64,000 nucleotides of DNA from Halieaceae bacterium (lineage in GTDB: Bacteria > Pseudomonadota > Gammaproteobacteria > Pseudomonadales > Halieaceae). The stretch is taken from assembly GCA_902520195.1 (NCBI GenBank), contig CABYND010000005.1:1-64000 (forward strand). The letters are read 5' to 3'. How positions within the stretch are numbered: the first letter of the stretch is position 1; each line of letters opens with the position of its first letter. Position numbers and translations under genes: made by a program. A model generated the notes under the pieces. The model made no database searches and was not told the origin of the DNA. It was given only the letters and a program-made list of their open reading frames with translations. Below, in pieces: positions 55,133 through 64,000 of this stretch.

Positions 55133-55160
55133 TTGACGCCCGTTTGCTTTTTGGTATTAT
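55133..55160 (+). promoter_or_regulatory. predicted sigma70 promoter
   Basis: TTGACG-N16-TATTAT; -10 lies within the palindrome TTGGTATTATTACCAA (55151-55166). Confidence 0.65.
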
Positions 55161-55166
55161 TACCAA

Positions 55167-55384
55167 TGCCACCGGCGACCGACGAGTGACCAACTGCAGA
55201 CGGGAGCGAGGGGGAAGTCGGAGGAAGAGTGCTCAGGTAGAAAAGCGTAGCGAAGGGCCGGCACAAACGCAGTTCGCTACCCACCAAGGGTGAGGGGATA
55301 CCACCCAAGGGGCCAGATGGAATCCCGGTCTGGACGCCTGAGAGGCTCGAATAAAAAAACAGAGGGCAACCTCTGTTTTTTTTT
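55167..55384 (+). ncRNA. candidate structured non-coding RNA (~215 nt), unassigned family
   Basis: Flanked by a sigma70 promoter and a strong terminator; inverted repeats such as GTAGCGAA...TTCGCTAC and CCGAC...GTCGG; no convincing ORF in sense. Confidence 0.5.
55353..55384. terminator. bidirectional Rho-independent terminator
   Basis: AAAAAAACAGAGG-GCAA-CCTCTGTTTTTTTTT. Confidence 0.9.
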
Positions 55385-55526
55385 GCTCGCCGTTTTTGCA
55401 AGGTTTAAAAGGTGCTTCGCTGACACTGTTCGTCGAAGGCTTGGTGCATTGCCCCGCAGCGATTGTCCTGGAAAAGCTCCTGTTACATCCCCCTGCTTTG
55501 CCGATAGGACCTGTATTCGTGTCATC

Positions 55527-57023
55527 TCAGCCCTCTGCCTTTCCCAGCTCGGCGACGAAATCCTGCTGTAGGGTTCTGGCGCATATCAAGAAGCAGGCCG
55601 AAGCGATTAGAAATATGCTGGCTGTGACCGCCATCGCGAACTTGAGCCCCTGGGAGTTAGCGTTTTGGCACACCGCGTCGTCAGTGACAGAGCGCATCAT
55701 ATCGGCTACTTTGCAGGCCTCTGGTGACAAAAGCGTGCCGGGATCAAGTGAGAGCAGTTCGCGCTGCATAAAAAAGTCACTCATGAATCCGACGAAATAA
55801 GGTCCGATGCCATTGCCTATGAGGGACACCAAAATTAAGAGTACCGCAATAGCTGTGGCGCGAGATCGGTTGCTGACCACGCCTTGGCCAATGGTGTACT
55901 GAGCGCCCAGGTAACTGTAATGAAAAACGGCGCCAATACCCCACAGGACAAAAACGGCAGTCAGGTCCTCTGAGAAGAAGGCCGCCGCGTAAGCGGGTAC
56001 GGCTATGGCGATCCCCAGAGCCGGTACCCAAGCCACTGCGGTAGGTGATCGCGCCGTCAGCCGCTCGGTAATGTACCCACCAAGGAAAGTGCCTATGGCT
56101 GCCAGTAACGAGAGAGGCGCACCGAATTGCAGTGCAGCGTCACGCACACTCAGGCCATGCTCCCGTTGTAGAAACGGCGCTTGAAACGATATCAAGCCGT
56201 AGCCCACAAAAGCGACCAACGACGCGGCAATCGCCATCCACCAAAACGAGGGTTTGTGTCTCAATTCGGTAAAAGTTTCTGACCAGTCGGGTGCGCGGTC
56301 AGCAGTTTGGCTGGGAGGGTCGGCATAACCCCGGGGCGGCTCTTTGATGCTGGCCCAGACCAGCCACGCAACTATTATCCCTGGCAGGCCGACTGCGACA
56401 AAGGCAATCCGCCACCCCTCGATATTTGCCCAGTCCAGCCCGCCAAACAGCCAGCCCAGACCAATACCGCTTAGCCAGCTGCCCACGTCCGCCCCCTGCA
56501 TCTGCGCGATAGGGCCGCCAAAGACGTTAGCCAGCACGCTCCCGAGGGTCACGCCCATGGAATACACCCCGAGTGCGGTGGCGCGCTTTCGAGCGATGAA
56601 GTAATCGCCGATGAGCGAGTTGGCGGGCGGTGTGCAACCGGCTTCGCCGATAGCCACACCAATCCTGAACAGGAGCAGGGTGAAAAAACCAATCGCCACA
56701 CCACATAACGCGGTCATGATCGACCACAGCACGATGCACAGGCTGATGATATGCACCCGATTGGAACGATCTGCCCAGAGTGCAATGGGCAGGCCCATCA
56801 CCGCATAAAAAATGGCGAAGGGCGGCCCGTAGAGCAAACCCCACTGGGCGTCGGTGAGTTGAAATGATTCGATGATGGGTTGGGCGACGACTGCTATTAA
56901 CGTGCGGTCGATGAAATTCAGCGTGTACACCAGCATCAGCAGGATCAACACGTAATGGCGATAGGAAGGTGAGCCGTATCCGGTCAAATGGCCGTTAGCG
57001 GCGTCACTTGCGGTGGTTTGCAT
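55527..57023 (-). CDS. MFS transporter
   Basis: YVLILLMLVYTLNFIDRTLIAVVAQPIIESFQLTDAQWGLL, GVAIGEAGCTPPANSLIGDYF. Confidence 0.92.
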   Translation of the reverse strand: MQTTASDAANGHLTGYGSPSYRHYVLILLMLVYTLNFIDRTLIAVVAQPIIESFQLTDAQWGLLYGPPFAIFYAVMGLPIALWADRSNRVHIISLCIVLWSIMTALCGVAIGFFTLLLFRIGVAIGEAGCTPPANSLIGDYFIARKRATALGVYSMGVTLGSVLANVFGGPIAQMQGADVGSWLSGIGLGWLFGGLDWANIEGWRIAFVAVGLPGIIVAWLVWASIKEPPRGYADPPSQTADRAPDWSETFTELRHKPSFWWMAIAASLVAFVGYGLISFQAPFLQREHGLSVRDAALQFGAPLSLLAAIGTFLGGYITERLTARSPTAVAWVPALGIAIAVPAYAAAFFSEDLTAVFVLWGIGAVFHYSYLGAQYTIGQGVVSNRSRATAIAVLLILVSLIGNGIGPYFVGFMSDFFMQRELLSLDPGTLLSPEACKVADMMRSVTDDAVCQNANSQGLKFAMAVTASIFLIASACFLICARTLQQDFVAELGKAEG

Positions 57024-57082
57024 ACAACAATTCCTGCTGGGGGCGGTGAGTTTACCAATCAGAGCGCGTTGGTGTGGCGCAA

Positions 57083-57832
57083 TTAAAGGTCTATTGAGAT
57101 CTCCTGCCCTTTGACGAAGCGCACAAAGGGTGCGCTCTGCTTAAGTTGCTCCCGGGGGTTCAGCTGGATCCGTTGCTCGACCAGATCAATGGCCCATCGC
57201 GTTACCGCGGGTAGATTCAGTTGTCGCGCCTCATTCAGTGTGAGCCAATGGAGCTCATTGAGCTCGCCACTGGCATCGCTGATTTGCTTGGGATCGTTAT
57301 AAATGAACTGGTCACGGATCATGAAGAAGCGGGTATCGAAACGCCGGGTGCGATAGGCAGGTGTGATCGCCCGGGCGATAAAATCCATATGCTCCAAGGG
57401 TGGCTCCGCGCCGTTAGAGAAATAGTCCCGCCAAACTGGGTGAGTTGTTGTCGCAGGTTTTGAGGCAGGGCGGCCGACAATCAGACCCGTTTCCTCAAAG
57501 GTTTCCCTGATGGCGGCGAGGGCGAGGCCACGCAGCTTGCGATCAGTAACCGTTTTTCTTGTGGCCTTTCGCAGCCGTTCCATGACGGGTCGGCTCAGAT
57601 CGCCTGGTACTTTAAGCCGCTGGTCGATCAGATCTAGCCGGCCACCGGGGAAGACAAATTTATTGGGCATGAATCGGTGGCTGGCCGCGCGCTTACCCAT
57701 GAGTACAGTAGGTTGCGATCCGGCGCGCACCACGATGAGCGTTGCCGCCTCTTTGGGCCGAGCCAGTTCGGCCGTGCCCTCTCTATATTCACCCGGGCCG
57801 GTGGGTGTCCTGCCGTACTGATGGCGTGTCAT
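57083..57832 (-). CDS. NUDIX hydrolase
   Basis: FVFPGGRLD...ALAAIRETFEETGLIVG. Confidence 0.88.
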   Translation of the reverse strand: MTRHQYGRTPTGPGEYREGTAELARPKEAATLIVVRAGSQPTVLMGKRAASHRFMPNKFVFPGGRLDLIDQRLKVPGDLSRPVMERLRKATRKTVTDRKLRGLALAAIRETFEETGLIVGRPASKPATTTHPVWRDYFSNGAEPPLEHMDFIARAITPAYRTRRFDTRFFMIRDQFIYNDPKQISDASGELNELHWLTLNEARQLNLPAVTRWAIDLVEQRIQLNPREQLKQSAPFVRFVKGQEISIDL

Positions 57833-58485
57833 GAGGCAACCTGACCTTGCGGGGGGCTCTGAAGCACCCTCATGATGTCATCGAAGTGATGGGTATACAC
57901 ACCGGGCTCGTGATCTGCGGCCAGCCCGAGCATACATTGGGCAACATCAGCTGACTGTACGCTTCGATAGCGGCGCCATTTGCCGTGCATCAGTCGATCG
58001 GTGGCGGGGGCAATGCGTTGAAGGAGTGCTTCTATTGGCCGGCGCTCTGTCCTATCTCCAAGTAGCAGGCCAGGCCGAATAATGTCGAGCCGCTTAAAGC
58101 CCATTTCCACAAGCCGTTGTTCTGCTGCGCCTTTCACACGCGAATAAAAAACTGAGGCGTCGGGGTTTGCCCCAACTGCAGTGACGACGAGGAAGTGGCC
58201 GACGTTCGCTGCTTTTGCTGCCGCGGCAAATGACACGACGGCTTCTTCGTCGATTGCGCGAAAAGCGGCCTGTGAGCCCGCCTGCCGAATGGTGGTGCCG
58301 AGCGCGCAAATCGCGATATCTGCAGGTGGGAGCCGGGGTAAGTCGTCAAAGCCCGATACGATCTCGCTGGAGGCCATACCCGTAGGGCGTCTGCCGACGG
58401 TTGTGATTTCGTGACCGTCATTGAGGCCAAGTCTCAGCACTTTTCCGCCGATGAGGCCGGTGCCGCCAGCGAGTTGCAGTCTCAT
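57829..58485 (-). CDS. NAD(P)-binding atypical SDR / HTATIP2-like oxidoreductase
   Basis: GGTGLIGGKVLRLGL, GTTIRQAGSQAAFRAID, SVFYSRVKGAAEQRL. Confidence 0.8.
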   Translation of the reverse strand: MRLQLAGGTGLIGGKVLRLGLNDGHEITTVGRRPTGMASSEIVSGFDDLPRLPPADIAICALGTTIRQAGSQAAFRAIDEEAVVSFAAAAKAANVGHFLVVTAVGANPDASVFYSRVKGAAEQRLVEMGFKRLDIIRPGLLLGDRTERRPIEALLQRIAPATDRLMHGKWRRYRSVQSADVAQCMLGLAADHEPGVYTHHFDDIMRVLQSPPQGQVAS

Positions 58486-58546
58486 GCCAGTGCCATCGAG
58501 ATAGGCAAGGCCGGTACTAACACAGAAGGTTGATGCAGTGCAGAGG

Positions 58547-59107
58547 TCATGGTGAGACGGCCACTGATTGCTGTAATTGACGCGCTGCTTGCCACTCCCA
58601 TGTGCTCAGGTCCACGTCCACGACGAATACCTCAAAATCTTCCTGCCACCGCGCTGGGGCATAGAGCACGGATTCGCCTCTGAGCCAGGTGTGGCCATCG
58701 CGATCGGCGACGCAAAGCAGGACTATTGCCTCTCCGTTTTCAGGAGTCGATGCCACCTTTGTCGCACCCCGTTGGCACCCCGTGCGGTGGTAGACGCGCA
58801 CCACAAGCCCCGCGTCTTGATAGAGGGCATGGACCTGCAGGGATTCCGACAGGATGCGCCTTAGACGCACTGATTGCCGGCCATCATCGGCTTTCTCGTA
58901 GCCCCATCGTGTTTGCCTCGCGGAGTTCAGGTATTGCCAGTCTGTGAAATCGGTACCGTAGGTGAGCGCGCCGTCCAAGGTCACCTGTTCCGCTTCGGGC
59001 GTCGTGTTTTCGGGTAACCCGCCAAGCGACATGACGCCCAGCACAAATACGACCGCAACAGTGCCCAGAATCATGGCGGTCATCAATGCGGCAAAAAGTT
59101 TATTCAT
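58547..59107 (-). CDS. hypothetical membrane-anchored protein
   Basis: 186 aa ORF with N-terminal TM; overlaps the sterol desaturase gene end. Confidence 0.65.
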   Translation of the reverse strand: MNKLFAALMTAMILGTVAVVFVLGVMSLGGLPENTTPEAEQVTLDGALTYGTDFTDWQYLNSARQTRWGYEKADDGRQSVRLRRILSESLQVHALYQDAGLVVRVYHRTGCQRGATKVASTPENGEAIVLLCVADRDGHTWLRGESVLYAPARWQEDFEVFVVDVDLSTWEWQAARQLQQSVAVSP

Positions 59108-60110
59108 GAAGCCCCGCCGATGAACTAGCTTTGCGTTTGATCATGGCGCTCCAGTCGCGAAAGGGTCCCGAAACGTTCTGCCAGAAGGACCGGTATTCCC
59201 CTTGGCTAGCCGGCCCCAATCCCCAGGGTGTGTACTCGTCTCTTTCGGGGATATACAGGGTACCGAACGCTCGATCCCAAATACTGGTGACTGCTGCCAG
59301 GTTCGTGTCCCAATGGTGCTCGAGGTAACTGTGGTGAGTGTGATGCATCACGGGGCTGTGCAGCCATTTCGAGAGCCAACGAGGGTAGTGAAAAGCCACG
59401 TGATAATGACGAAAGGAGCCGTTGAAGCCGAATAGCAATGCAAAAAAGCCAATATTGAACAGCGTGGCTTGCGCAATGCTGTCACTAAACAGCCAGCCAA
59501 ATAGACCAGCGGCGATGCCAAAGGACAGTGCCGCACCAATCGCGTAAATGGGTCCCTCAAGAAAATGCTCCCGGTAGCGAGTGAGCGGTGTAAGCACCTC
59601 TGCCGAATGGTGAACTTTGTGAATGGCCCACAGCACTGGGATTTTGTGTTCCGCGTAGTGGATGAGAAAAAACAGCAGATCGTATAGCAGCAGAGTGACC
59701 AGGCTGTAGAGCAACATCCAGCCGTAGTGGCTCTGCAGACCGGGCCCGCTGTCCAAGAGCGCATTGAGTGCGTCCATGACCAGGGCCTCAGTGCCCGGCG
59801 CTACGCCGACGAGCAGGGTGGTCACCCATAGCGGGCGCAGTAATCGCTCAAAGACGTAGAGCCCGACGTCGACACGCGCCGAGACATGGGTGTAGATCTC
59901 CGCAGGCAACAGGAACTGCCTCAGCGGCATTCTGCGAATGCGGCCGTCTGCGCCCTTTGCGCCAACACCCTTGCGCAAGAGCCAGATGGTGGTGGCAAGG
60001 CCGGCAGTCAGCAGCAGGATGGGCCACGTCAGATCTCGGGGCACATGCGGCGCTATCACGACAAGTGCGTCGGAGATGAGTTGGTTGAGTGGTCCGGCTG
60101 TGCTGTCCAT
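59100..60110 (-). CDS. sterol desaturase / fatty acid hydroxylase family protein
   Basis: Histidine clusters HYAEH, HKVHHS, HVAFHYPRW, HHTHHSYLEHH. Confidence 0.9.
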   Translation of the reverse strand: MDSTAGPLNQLISDALVVIAPHVPRDLTWPILLLTAGLATTIWLLRKGVGAKGADGRIRRMPLRQFLLPAEIYTHVSARVDVGLYVFERLLRPLWVTTLLVGVAPGTEALVMDALNALLDSGPGLQSHYGWMLLYSLVTLLLYDLLFFLIHYAEHKIPVLWAIHKVHHSAEVLTPLTRYREHFLEGPIYAIGAALSFGIAAGLFGWLFSDSIAQATLFNIGFFALLFGFNGSFRHYHVAFHYPRWLSKWLHSPVMHHTHHSYLEHHWDTNLAAVTSIWDRAFGTLYIPERDEYTPWGLGPASQGEYRSFWQNVSGPFRDWSAMIKRKASSSAGLHE

Positions 60111-60242
60111 CGAGTGAGTATACGATCAATATGCACTGGCAATGGCGGCTTTGCCTTCCTCTCAAGGTCTGGGCCTTAGCGGATGTTGTTCCGGTCGGGC
60201 TCGTGTCAAAATGTGGCGGTATCGTTATCGGGTGCTTTATTG

Positions 60243-60821
60243 ATGGAGCCTTTACACGGAACGGTCGCGAGCCTCTTCCTCGGTGATACGGGAACACTGA
60301 ATAAGGCCGCGCAGGACTCGCTCGAATTTGCTTTTGACGGAATCGTCGGTGACCGGCACCGGGGTCTCACCCGCAAAGCCTGGGAGCAGACTGACAAACA
60401 ACCCGGCGGCACCGAGCGGCGCAATGAGCGGCAGTGGTCCGCCGTGGCACAGGAAGACCTTGATCAGGCATCCCAGGTGTTGAGCCTTGCGCACCCGCTG
60501 AGCGCCGGCGATGTAGCGGTGAACCTGAGTCTCTTGGGTATACCGGATTTTTCCCGCTTGCCGCGCGGTACGACCCTCACCTTCGAAAAGGGTGTGGTGC
60601 TGATGGTGGAGGAGTACAACCCGCCCTGCAGCCGCATGGCACGTTACATATCAGAAGGCCATGAGACCACTCACGGTGGCGTGCTGGGAGAGACTGATTT
60701 TATCGAGGCGTCAAAGTTCAGCCGCGGTCTCGTGGGAGTCGTGGAGGTGCCGGGTGTGGTGTCAGTGGGTGAGGGCGTCTCGGCGACACCCGAAGTCTTG
60801 CCGAAATGGCTACGCAACTAA
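60243..60821 (+). CDS. MOSC domain-containing protein
   Basis: GIVGDRHRGLTRKA...LSAGDVAVNLSLLGIPDFSRLPRGTTLTF...YNPPCSRMARYI...RGLVGVVEVPG. Confidence 0.8.
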   Translation: MEPLHGTVASLFLGDTGTLNKAAQDSLEFAFDGIVGDRHRGLTRKAWEQTDKQPGGTERRNERQWSAVAQEDLDQASQVLSLAHPLSAGDVAVNLSLLGIPDFSRLPRGTTLTFEKGVVLMVEEYNPPCSRMARYISEGHETTHGGVLGETDFIEASKFSRGLVGVVEVPGVVSVGEGVSATPEVLPKWLRN

Positions 60822-60848
60822 TAACAGATTGAAAGGGAGTCGAATGTC

Positions 60849-62276
60849 GTGGATAAGTTGCTGAAGTTTTATATCAACGGAGAGTGGGTGGACCCGCTTT
60901 CGACTGACAAGATGCCGGTTCTTAATCCGGCCTCGGCAAAGCAGGTGGGTGAGGTGGCGTTGGGCAATGATGCCGACGTTGACCGAGCGGTAGCCGCCGC
61001 TCAAGCCGCCTTTGAGCTCTACAGTCAAACCAGCAAAGCAGACAGATTGGCTTTGCTCGGTCGGATCCGGGAGGTGACAGAGCGACGTTTTGAAGAACTA
61101 GCCCAAGCGATGCGGCTCGAGATGGGCGCGCCTATCACGATGGCGCGGGACGCTCAGGCCGACGCGGCGATCGGGCATCTCGATGGTTTTGTTGCCGCGC
61201 TGGAAAAACTGGAGGAGCAGGAGCGCTTTGCTAACGGGGAGGTGCTCCTGCGTGAGCCGATCGGGGTATGTGGATTGATTACCCCCTGGAATTGGCCAAT
61301 GAATCAGGTGGTGCTCAAGGTGATACCTGTCATCGCAACCGGATGTGCTTGTGTCCTGAAGCCCAGTGAACATACCCCTATATCCGCCATGCTGTATGCA
61401 GAGATACTGCACGAGGCTGGCGTGCCCGCGGGCGTCTTCAATTTGGTGAACGGTGTCGGTCCAGTGGTGGGTTCGGCGCTGTCACGCCACCCCGATATAC
61501 AAATGATGTCGTTTACCGGATCCACACGGGCAGGCACAGCAGTCACTCATGACGCGGCAGATTCGGTAAAGCGTGTCACTCTGGAGTTGGGCGGCAAGTC
61601 GCCCAATCTGGTTTTTGCTGACTGTGATTTGGAGGAGCGGGTTACGCAATCCGTAGCCGAGTGCATGTTCAACACCGGGCAGTCTTGTGATGCGCCGACG
61701 CGACTGTTGGTTGAGCGGTCCTGTTATGACGAGGTCGTGGAGATTGCTCGACGCGCGGCGGGAGCCACTGCTGTTGGAAATCCCGAAGAGGAGGGCGATC
61801 ACATCGGACCCTTGTTTGATCAAATTCAGTTTGATCGAGTGCAAAACATGATTCAGGTCGGTATCGATGAGGGTGCTACATTACTCCTCGGAGGGCTCGG
61901 TCGCCCTGAGGGTTTTGATGCCGGTTGGTATGTGCGGCCCACGGTATTCTCTGATGTGAACAACACCATGCGGATTGCGCGAGAGGAAATCTTTGGGCCG
62001 GTGTTGGCGATCATTCCGTTTGATGACGAGGAAGCGGCGGTCGAAATAGCGAACGACACGCCCTATGGCCTTGCCGCGTATGTTCAGACCGGTAGCCCTG
62101 AGCGCGCAGCGAGATTGTCACGATCGCTGCGAGCGGGTGCGGTGCACATCAATGGCGGCGCCTACGAATATGGCTCCCCGTTTGGCGGCTACAAAGCCTC
62201 AGGTAACGGTCGGGAAGGCGGGGAAATGGGTCTCGAAGACTTCCTCGAGACCAAAATGGTGCACGGATTGGCGTAA
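60849..62276 (+). CDS. aldehyde dehydrogenase family protein
   Basis: LITPWNWPMNQVVLKVIPVIATGCACVLKPSEHTP, FTGSTRAGTAV, LELGGKSPNLVF, NTGQSCDAPTR. Confidence 0.95.
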   Translation: MDKLLKFYINGEWVDPLSTDKMPVLNPASAKQVGEVALGNDADVDRAVAAAQAAFELYSQTSKADRLALLGRIREVTERRFEELAQAMRLEMGAPITMARDAQADAAIGHLDGFVAALEKLEEQERFANGEVLLREPIGVCGLITPWNWPMNQVVLKVIPVIATGCACVLKPSEHTPISAMLYAEILHEAGVPAGVFNLVNGVGPVVGSALSRHPDIQMMSFTGSTRAGTAVTHDAADSVKRVTLELGGKSPNLVFADCDLEERVTQSVAECMFNTGQSCDAPTRLLVERSCYDEVVEIARRAAGATAVGNPEEEGDHIGPLFDQIQFDRVQNMIQVGIDEGATLLLGGLGRPEGFDAGWYVRPTVFSDVNNTMRIAREEIFGPVLAIIPFDDEEAAVEIANDTPYGLAAYVQTGSPERAARLSRSLRAGAVHINGGAYEYGSPFGGYKASGNGREGGEMGLEDFLETKMVHGLA

Positions 62277-62290
62277 GCCCCGCGGCGAGT

Positions 62291-63421
62291 TTAATCCTCG
62301 TCGGTTTGCCAATCCTGATTTGCGATGCGTCCTGTCACGGTGCCGTCAGGCAGCGTAATCGTGAGTTCTGTGCCCACCTCAGCGTGATCGCTGGGAACGT
62401 AGCCCATGCCGACGCTGCATTCGAGCCGTGGCGAATAGGTGATGCTGGTCACGCAGCCGGTGAGGTCCGTTTTGGCTAAGGTAATCGGGTAGGTTTCCCG
62501 AGGATTGCGAACCGCATCGCCCTGTACCACTAGCCTGACTAGTTTTTGCGAGCAGCCCGCTTCTGCAATGCTTTCCAGCGCTTCCCGGCCTAAATAGTCG
62601 GCAACTTTACCTATCTTGAAGAAACGGTCCAGCCCGGACTCAATAGGGTTGTTGTCGAGCGTCATGTCGTTGCCGTGGGAGAGTAGGCCAGTCTCGATCC
62701 GATCGATCAAATTGGGGCAGCCTGGACGCAGAGACAGGTCGGCGCCGGCTTCGGTCACGATGTCCCACAAGCGTTCGCCTTCGGATGAATCGCTCAGGTA
62801 GAGCTCAAAGCCCCCCTGACCACTCCAGCCCGTGCGAGCAATAACCAGTGGTATTCCGGCAATCTGGGTTTCAATGAAGCGGAAGAACCGGATATCCCCG
62901 ACGGGCTCGTCGATCAGTCGGCTCAGCAGGGTCTCAGATTTAGGGCCCTGAATTGAGAGGGGGAAGACATCTGGGTCGCTGACTTCGACATCGAAGCCTG
63001 CCCCAGCAGCCAATCCTTTGACCCACAGCAATACGTCGGAGTCCGAGATCGACAGCCAGAATCGGTCGGGTGCCAGACACAAGATGATGGGGTCGTTGAC
63101 GATGCCGGCCTTTTCGTCGATCAGTGGCACATACATGCACTGCCCGGGCACAATCTTGGACAGATCTCTGGGGGTCAGATACTCAGCGAGCTTGAGTGCC
63201 TCAGGCCCTTTGATTTCGACCTGCACTTGACACGCGACGTCCCAGATCTGCACATGTTCTCTGAGGTGCCAATAATCCTCTTCAAGCGATGCATACACCG
63301 AGGGCAGCACCACATGGTTATAGACTGATGCTCCCGTAGCGCCCTTGTGGGAGCGCGTTTCGAATGGCGATTTACGAAGTCGTCGTGACAAAAAAAGAGC
63401 AGGTGCTGTCATGGATAACAC
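62291..63421 (-). CDS. aminomethyltransferase (GcvT) family protein, DmdA-like
   Basis: SVYNHVVLPSVYASLEEDYWHLREHVQIWDVACQVQVEIKGPEALKLAEYLTPRDLS...GQGGFELYL...CPNLIDRIETGLLSHGNDMT. Confidence 0.8.
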   Translation of the reverse strand: MLSMTAPALFLSRRLRKSPFETRSHKGATGASVYNHVVLPSVYASLEEDYWHLREHVQIWDVACQVQVEIKGPEALKLAEYLTPRDLSKIVPGQCMYVPLIDEKAGIVNDPIILCLAPDRFWLSISDSDVLLWVKGLAAGAGFDVEVSDPDVFPLSIQGPKSETLLSRLIDEPVGDIRFFRFIETQIAGIPLVIARTGWSGQGGFELYLSDSSEGERLWDIVTEAGADLSLRPGCPNLIDRIETGLLSHGNDMTLDNNPIESGLDRFFKIGKVADYLGREALESIAEAGCSQKLVRLVVQGDAVRNPRETYPITLAKTDLTGCVTSITYSPRLECSVGMGYVPSDHAEVGTELTITLPDGTVTGRIANQDWQTDED

Positions 63422-63676
63422 TCTCGTGGCTGGTGGCGAAACTTCTGGGGCTTCCCAGATTCAGCCTTCATGGATGATGACATGCCGTGGCAGCGGTCTT
63501 GTGATTGAGCGCCCGAGAGGGCGTGGTATCTTTGCTCCAAGAGGCGCGGATTTTGGCGAAAATATAAGCAAAGCGCGCCGTCGATGCATTATTTTTTTCA
63601 TCGAATGGCGCAGTTTTCTTAACCTCTGTCCGTGGTGTGAAATAGAGGTGAACTCGCGCTGAGGTATAAGTAGCAA

Positions 63677-64000
63677 ATGATTGATAATAAACATGAAAAT
63701 CTACTCGCAAATTATGATTGGTCGTTTCCCGTGCCGATTGCTTACGGGCCCGGTCGCCTTCGTGAAATGGGGGAGCACGCGACAAACTTTGAGCTGACAA
63801 AGCCACTGATCGTTACCGATCAAGGCTCGGCAGGGCTGCCTTTCATCGACACGCTGCAGCAGGCCCTGCTCAGCGCTGGTATCGGCAGTGAAGTTTTCGC
63901 CGAGGTTGCACCTAACCCGAGAGACTCTGACATTGTGCTGGCCCGAAATGCCTATCTGGAGGGAGGGCACGACAGCGTGATCGCCATTGGCGGCGGGAGC
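63677..64000 (+). CDS. iron-containing alcohol dehydrogenase, partial at window edge
   Basis: MIDNKHENLLANYDWSFPVPIAYGPGRLREMGEHA...LIVTDQGSAGLPFIDTL...VAPNPRDSDI...GGHDSVIAIGGGS. Confidence 0.9.
   Translation, partial: MIDNKHENLLANYDWSFPVPIAYGPGRLREMGEHATNFELTKPLIVTDQGSAGLPFIDTLQQALLSAGIGSEVFAEVAPNPRDSDIVLARNAYLEGGHDSVIAIGGGS

Noticed and set aside
55027-55401. 124-aa minus-strand ORF as a protein
   Set aside because: It spans the terminator, candidate ncRNA and promoter in antisense, with low-complexity composition and no recognisable domain.

Overview
64-kb window of a proteobacterial chromosome, probably a marine gammaproteobacterium judging by protein families; taxonomy is inferred, not tested. 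(1) 1-7 kb: 2-oxoacid:ferredoxin oxidoreductase beta and alpha genes with a GltD-like FAD/Fe-S protein, a DUF3604 protein and tRNA-Cys(GCA). (2) 7-22 kb: an accessory-looking region of mostly single genes (small secreted proteins, SDRs, a methyltransferase, GFA proteins, a 2OG oxygenase plus NCS2 permease, apt). Its intergenic gaps hold a dispersed two-module repeat family, always in the same orientation. (3) 23-52 kb: a near-complete purine-nitrogen scavenging locus: nei, puuE, ureDABCEFG, puuD, guaD, allA, uraH, uraD, alc, xdhC/B/A, purine permeases, an 8-oxoguanine deaminase-like gene, a TonB-dependent receptor, a predicted lipoprotein of the NUP/PNP family, a predicted secreted adenosine deaminase and two related phosphoribosyltransferases. 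A second TonB receptor follows at 52.5-54.8 kb. Sigma54 promoters and NtrC-like sites lie upstream of both receptors and of the nucleoside genes. (4) 55-64 kb: a candidate structured ncRNA, an MFS transporter, NUDIX, sterol desaturase, MOSC, ALDH, a DmdA-like aminomethyltransferase and an iron-type ADH. The most notable observations are the repeat family, the sigma54/NtrC architecture, a C10 tract at the start of ureD, and two gene remnants (arfB 3' tail; allB-type allantoinase 3' end). All family assignments come from reading the sequence; no database search was run.
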